DNA from: Actinostola sp. cb2023
Taxonomy: Eukaryota > Cnidaria > Anthozoa > Actiniaria > Actinostolidae
Assembly: GCA_033675265.1 (NCBI GenBank)
Contig: JAUJYZ010001508.1
Coordinates: forward strand, 57,501 to 121,500
Reading direction: 5' to 3'
DNA length: 64,000 nucleotides
The translations under genes were made by a program, and so were the position numbers. Positions 60,778-64,000 of this stretch are shown piece by piece. The notes under the pieces are model-generated. The model worked only from the letters and a program-made list of their open reading frames with translations. It was not told the DNA's origin and made no database searches. Each line of letters opens with the position of its first letter. The stretch's first letter is position 1.

Positions 60778-61435
60778 ATAAATACCAGATAGTTTGATTC
60801 TTGTGAAATTAGCTGATACCCTCGAATTTTATAGAAGCGAGAAAAACTCTGTTTAAAAACGGATGCATTGAGACTAATGGGGTAAATCCAGGGTAGCCTG
60901 ATACTGCATGGACCAGACAAACAACGTCAAATACAGTTGGCTGTATTTGTAGTACCACCATGCACGCTTTGCGGTGTTATCTCACGATTGAACATCAATA
61001 AACTTTAATCAAACGTCAACTGACTCATAACAAGATAAGCCCAAATTGTCTTCTGTAACGTCAAAGCAAACGTACCACACACGCTCTGACAGCACTGACA
61101 TCAAACTTCTTCAACTTTATTTATAAAGTATTCTTCTTATTATTATTCACACTTTCAAACCTTGTTCGATACTGAAATTAGCTGTCCGGTCACACAATTA
61201 TCGACAGCAGTAGACAGTTTTTTTCATGGGATTTTGTGGCCTAAGCCGGAGCCTCTATGGATGAATTAGTGAAGTTGTACTGAAAAAACTGGAAACTATA
61301 CATGGAGCACCGCGTTCCTATTGTGAGTACACACTTAAGCTGTAAAACATTATGGAAGATAAGGTTCAGTAACCAAATATTTATATTTTTAATTGCCTCC
61401 GATTGCTGACAATTTATTACATAAACCTTTCGTAA
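60205..61435. other. Intergenic stretch with a poly-A run
   Basis: Unique sequence with a run of about 28 A at 60748-60775. No exon recognised. Confidence 0.4.
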
Positions 61436-61546
61436 AAAGCTATTGTAAGAGAAAGGTGATAGGAGAATGGCCATGATGCACTGAATAACCTAACAGTTTA
61501 GTTCATAAAGCTTTCAGTTGTAAGTGTAATTACCATGCGAAACGAA

Positions 61547-62595
61547 AAAATAGAATGACCATTCTCCTATCACCTTTCTCTCTAACGCCATAGAATGACC
61601 ATTCTCCTATCACCTTTCTCTCTAACGCCATAGAATGACCATTCTCCTATCACCTTTCTCTCTAACGCCATAGAATGACCATTCTCCTATCATCTTTCTC
61701 TCTAACGCCATAGAATGACCATTCTCCTATCACCTTTCTCTCTAACGCCATAGAATGACCATTCTCCTATCACCTTTCTCTCTAACGCCATAGAATGACC
61801 ATTCTCCTATCACCTTTCTCTCTAACGCCATAGAATGACCATTCTCCTATCACCTTTCTCTCTAACGCCATAGAATGACCATTCTCCTATCACCTTTCTC
61901 TCTAACGCCATAGAATGACCATTCTAGTCTCCTATCATCTTTCTCTCTAACGCCATAGAATGACCATTCTCCTATCACCTTTCTCTCTAACGCCATAGAA
62001 TGACCATTCTCCTATCACCTTTCTCTCTAACGCCATAGAATGACCATTCTCCTATCACCTTTCTCTCTAACGCCATAGAATGACCATTCTCCTATCATCT
62101 TTCTCTCTAACGCCATAGAATGACCATTCTCCTATCACCTTTCTCTCTAACGCCATAGAATGACCATTCTCCTATCACCTTTCTCTCTAACGCCATAGAA
62201 TGACCATTCTCCTATCACCTTTCTCTCTAACGCCATAGAATGATCATTCTCCTATCATCTTTCTCTCTAACGCCATAGAATGACCATTCTCCTATCACCT
62301 TTTCTCTCTAACGCCATAGAATGACCATTCTCCTATCACCTTTCTCTCTAACGCCATAGAATGACCATTCTCCTATCACCTTTCTCTCTAACGCCATAGA
62401 ATGACCATTCTCCTATCACCTTTCTCTCTAACGCCATATAATGACCCTTCTAGTCTCCTATCACCTTTCTCTCTAACGCCATAGAATGACCATTCTCCTA
62501 TCACCTTTCTCTCTGACAACCTTACAATGACCATTCTCCTATCACCTTTCTCTCTGACAACCTTACAATGACCATTCTCCTATCACCTTTTCATC
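61547..62595. repeat. 40-bp minisatellite, about 26 copies
   Basis: The unit is TAGAATGACCATTCTCCTAT plus CACCTTTCTCTCTAACGCCA. Copies are nearly identical. A few have CATCTTT in place of CACCTTT or a TAGT insertion, and the last two or three end in GACAACCTTAC. The inner GAATGACCATTC is palindromic. Confidence 0.97.
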
Positions 62596-62893
62596 TGAAA
62601 TAGGTGGATCTATCGGCCTTTGTCGCTCTCCAGGAAGCCAAATAACTCGGTAATGTGGAGGCCGTGTTGTGAAGTCAGATTCTACGTCACAGTGTGACAT
62701 TGGAGACATTGTGTTACCTTGACAACTAATCGGCGACACGGTACAGTTGCAACGTCATAATACTAACGTTCGGTATTGTACCGTGGCATTGTCACGAGTC
62801 TGCACGTCTAACACTCCAATCGAAACCATTAATCACCATAACGAGAGATAGACAGAGAAAGAACACTGACGGTCGATTGTAAAGACAACATCG

Positions 62894-63135
62894 ATGAAGA
62901 CGTCCATTGACGAATTTACCGTCTTTCTCGACGAGCCTGACCGTTTATTCACCAGGAGAACAAGTACATGGCAAAGTGAATCTGACAGTGAAACAACAGG
63001 CAAAGGTACATAAATTGAACTTGGAAGCTCAAGGACAAGCATACGTGTCTTGGCCTGAAAATTTTGGGACTTACACGAGTTACCGTTATTATCGTCATGA
63101 ATACTTCAAGGTGAATGCTTGTGTCTATGACCAAG
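62894..63135 (+). CDS. Arrestin-domain protein, first exon, with apparent frameshift
   Basis: The sequence matches the start of alpha-arrestins (ARRDC/TXNIP type), membrane-associated adaptors that link cargo to ubiquitin ligases. The frame from ATG 62894 reads IDEFTVFLDEPDRLF, which fits the family's first strand. The next conserved stretch, YSPGEQVHGKVNL then KLNLEAQGQAYVSWPE, lies in the next frame. A single missing base near 62948-62951 would explain this, with the family spacing otherwise kept. The exon ends at CCAAG before GTAAGC. Later exons were not identified in the remaining 0.9 kb. The shift could be a sequencing error, a pseudogene, or mean that the true start lies in a different upstream exon. 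Confidence 0.72.
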
Positions 63136-63175
63136 GTAAGCTAAGGTACCAATGGCCATCTGAACCCAAAGAGTG

Positions 63176-63195
63176 GATGGATAGCGCTATAATCA

Positions 63196-63231
<36 letters not shown>

Positions 63232-63352
63232 GGATAAATCCTAGTATCCAGTGGATAAGTAGATGCTGTTATCCAATAAATACCTTATGATCACTGGATA
63301 AGGAATCATACAACGGATAGCGCTAGCTATCCACAATCTTTATCAACCGGGG
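63176..63352. mobile_element. Possible small element with GGATAGCGCTA ends
   Basis: GGATAGCGCTATAA at the left and GGATAGCGCTAGCTATCC at the right surround an ATT tract and several short TTATCCA/TGGATAA inverted words. The class is uncertain. Confidence 0.35.
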
Positions 63353-63359
63353 AATCAAC

Positions 63360-64000
63360 AATATATCTTGTAGTTATATTTTATATATTTATATATTTAA
63401 TTTCAGTATCATATCAGTCAATGTAATTCAGTTTTTGCAAACTGCAATGTTGATTGTTCATTAACTGGTTATTATTTAAAGGCCTCAAGTGGTATCAATC
63501 ATCGTAATTTATGAATTGCTTGAAGAGAGTAAAGAACAATAGCTGAATGATTGAAATTAACATCCTCTTCAAAAAGATAACGCATATATATATATATATA
63601 GCTTACGCGGGTGCGAATGAGTTTCAAGTCGAAATAACAAGTCAAGCGGTTTGGCCACCGTGGCTAGCTGGTGATCATGAAAATATACACATAAAGAGAA
63701 AATCTAAACATTTACAAGACATACATCGGTATTCTACAATATATATATAAATATTTATGGTAAGTGTACAATAGTATATAAATATAAGGATTATTTACAT
63801 AGATAGATAGATAAGGAACAACTGATAAGGAAAAATAACGAGATTTAGTTAGAGCTTATATTTCACTTTACAAACTGTTTTGCTTTCGAAAGAGCATGTA
63901 TATTTCAACATAACACCTTTCCGTCATCTTGTTCCATATTTCATATTATATACACATACACCTATTTCAAAAAAACGTTGACAACGGGCGATCTGAAATG
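63360..64000. other. Window end, nothing firmly recognised
   Basis: AT-rich sequence with TA runs near 63586-63600 and a GATA repeat near 63800. A frame at about 63603-63660 (YAGANEFQVEI) could be a later arrestin-domain exon, but the match is too weak to call. Confidence 0.35.

Noticed and set aside
63603..63660. Second arrestin-domain exon (GANEFQVEI)
   Set aside because: It vaguely resembles the family's G-x-x-E-F strand, but the following residues do not fit and the acceptor lies in a TA repeat.

Overview
The window is nuclear DNA of an invertebrate animal. Genes are split by GT-AG introns, AT-rich microsatellites and minisatellites make up a large share of the sequence, and small inverted-repeat transposons and retroelement tails are scattered throughout. 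The gene set (RFX6-type and Sox HMG transcription factors, a NOXRED1-type oxidoreductase, an orphan 7TM receptor, an arrestin-domain protein) is animal. A cnidarian, perhaps anthozoan, fits the divergent Sox box, the single-exon 7TM gene and the look of the repeats. That placement is inference, and no mitochondrial, rRNA or taxon-diagnostic sequence is present to settle it.

Layout. 1-4.6 kb: non-coding, with a ~125-bp minisatellite, a U6-snRNA-derived fragment and a long TTTG/CTTG tract. 4.68-15.96 kb (+): an RFX6-type transcription factor in 15 recognisable exons. The 5' end was not found. Its introns hold a 30-bp minisatellite, a LINE fragment split by a 1.15-kb element with TTAA target duplications, and several microsatellites. 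16-22.8 kb: intergenic, with a TTCC tract and a 76-bp hairpin element. 22.85-23.5 kb (-): a single-exon SoxB-like gene with a plausible TATA/initiator. 23.8-35.4 kb: gene-poor DNA with small MITEs and a 53-bp minisatellite. 35.4-39.8 kb: a 15-bp satellite split by an 866-bp foldback element. 40-42.4 kb: repeats, a LINE end and two inverted-repeat elements. 42.6-43.55 kb (-): single-exon 7TM receptor. 44.5-47.3 kb: long-inverted-repeat elements. 47.65-49.69 kb: 56-bp minisatellite. 50.7-51.9 kb: AAT tracts. 51.96-59.62 kb (-): NOXRED1-like oxidoreductase, whose 3' part runs through low-complexity sequence that looks wrongly assembled. 61.5-62.6 kb: 40-bp minisatellite. 62.9-63.1 kb (+): first exon of an arrestin-domain protein with an apparent frameshift.

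No operon-like organisation links the genes. RFX6-type and SoxB-type regulators lie about 7 kb apart in convergent orientation. Both families act in neural or endocrine cell fate in other animals, but nothing in the sequence proves co-regulation. The most unusual content is in the repeats: nested hairpin elements with exact 9-bp duplications, a recurring palindromic motif (TTGGGCTACCTGTGG) and a suspicious mosaic of unique and simple-repeat sequence at 52.4-54.7 kb.
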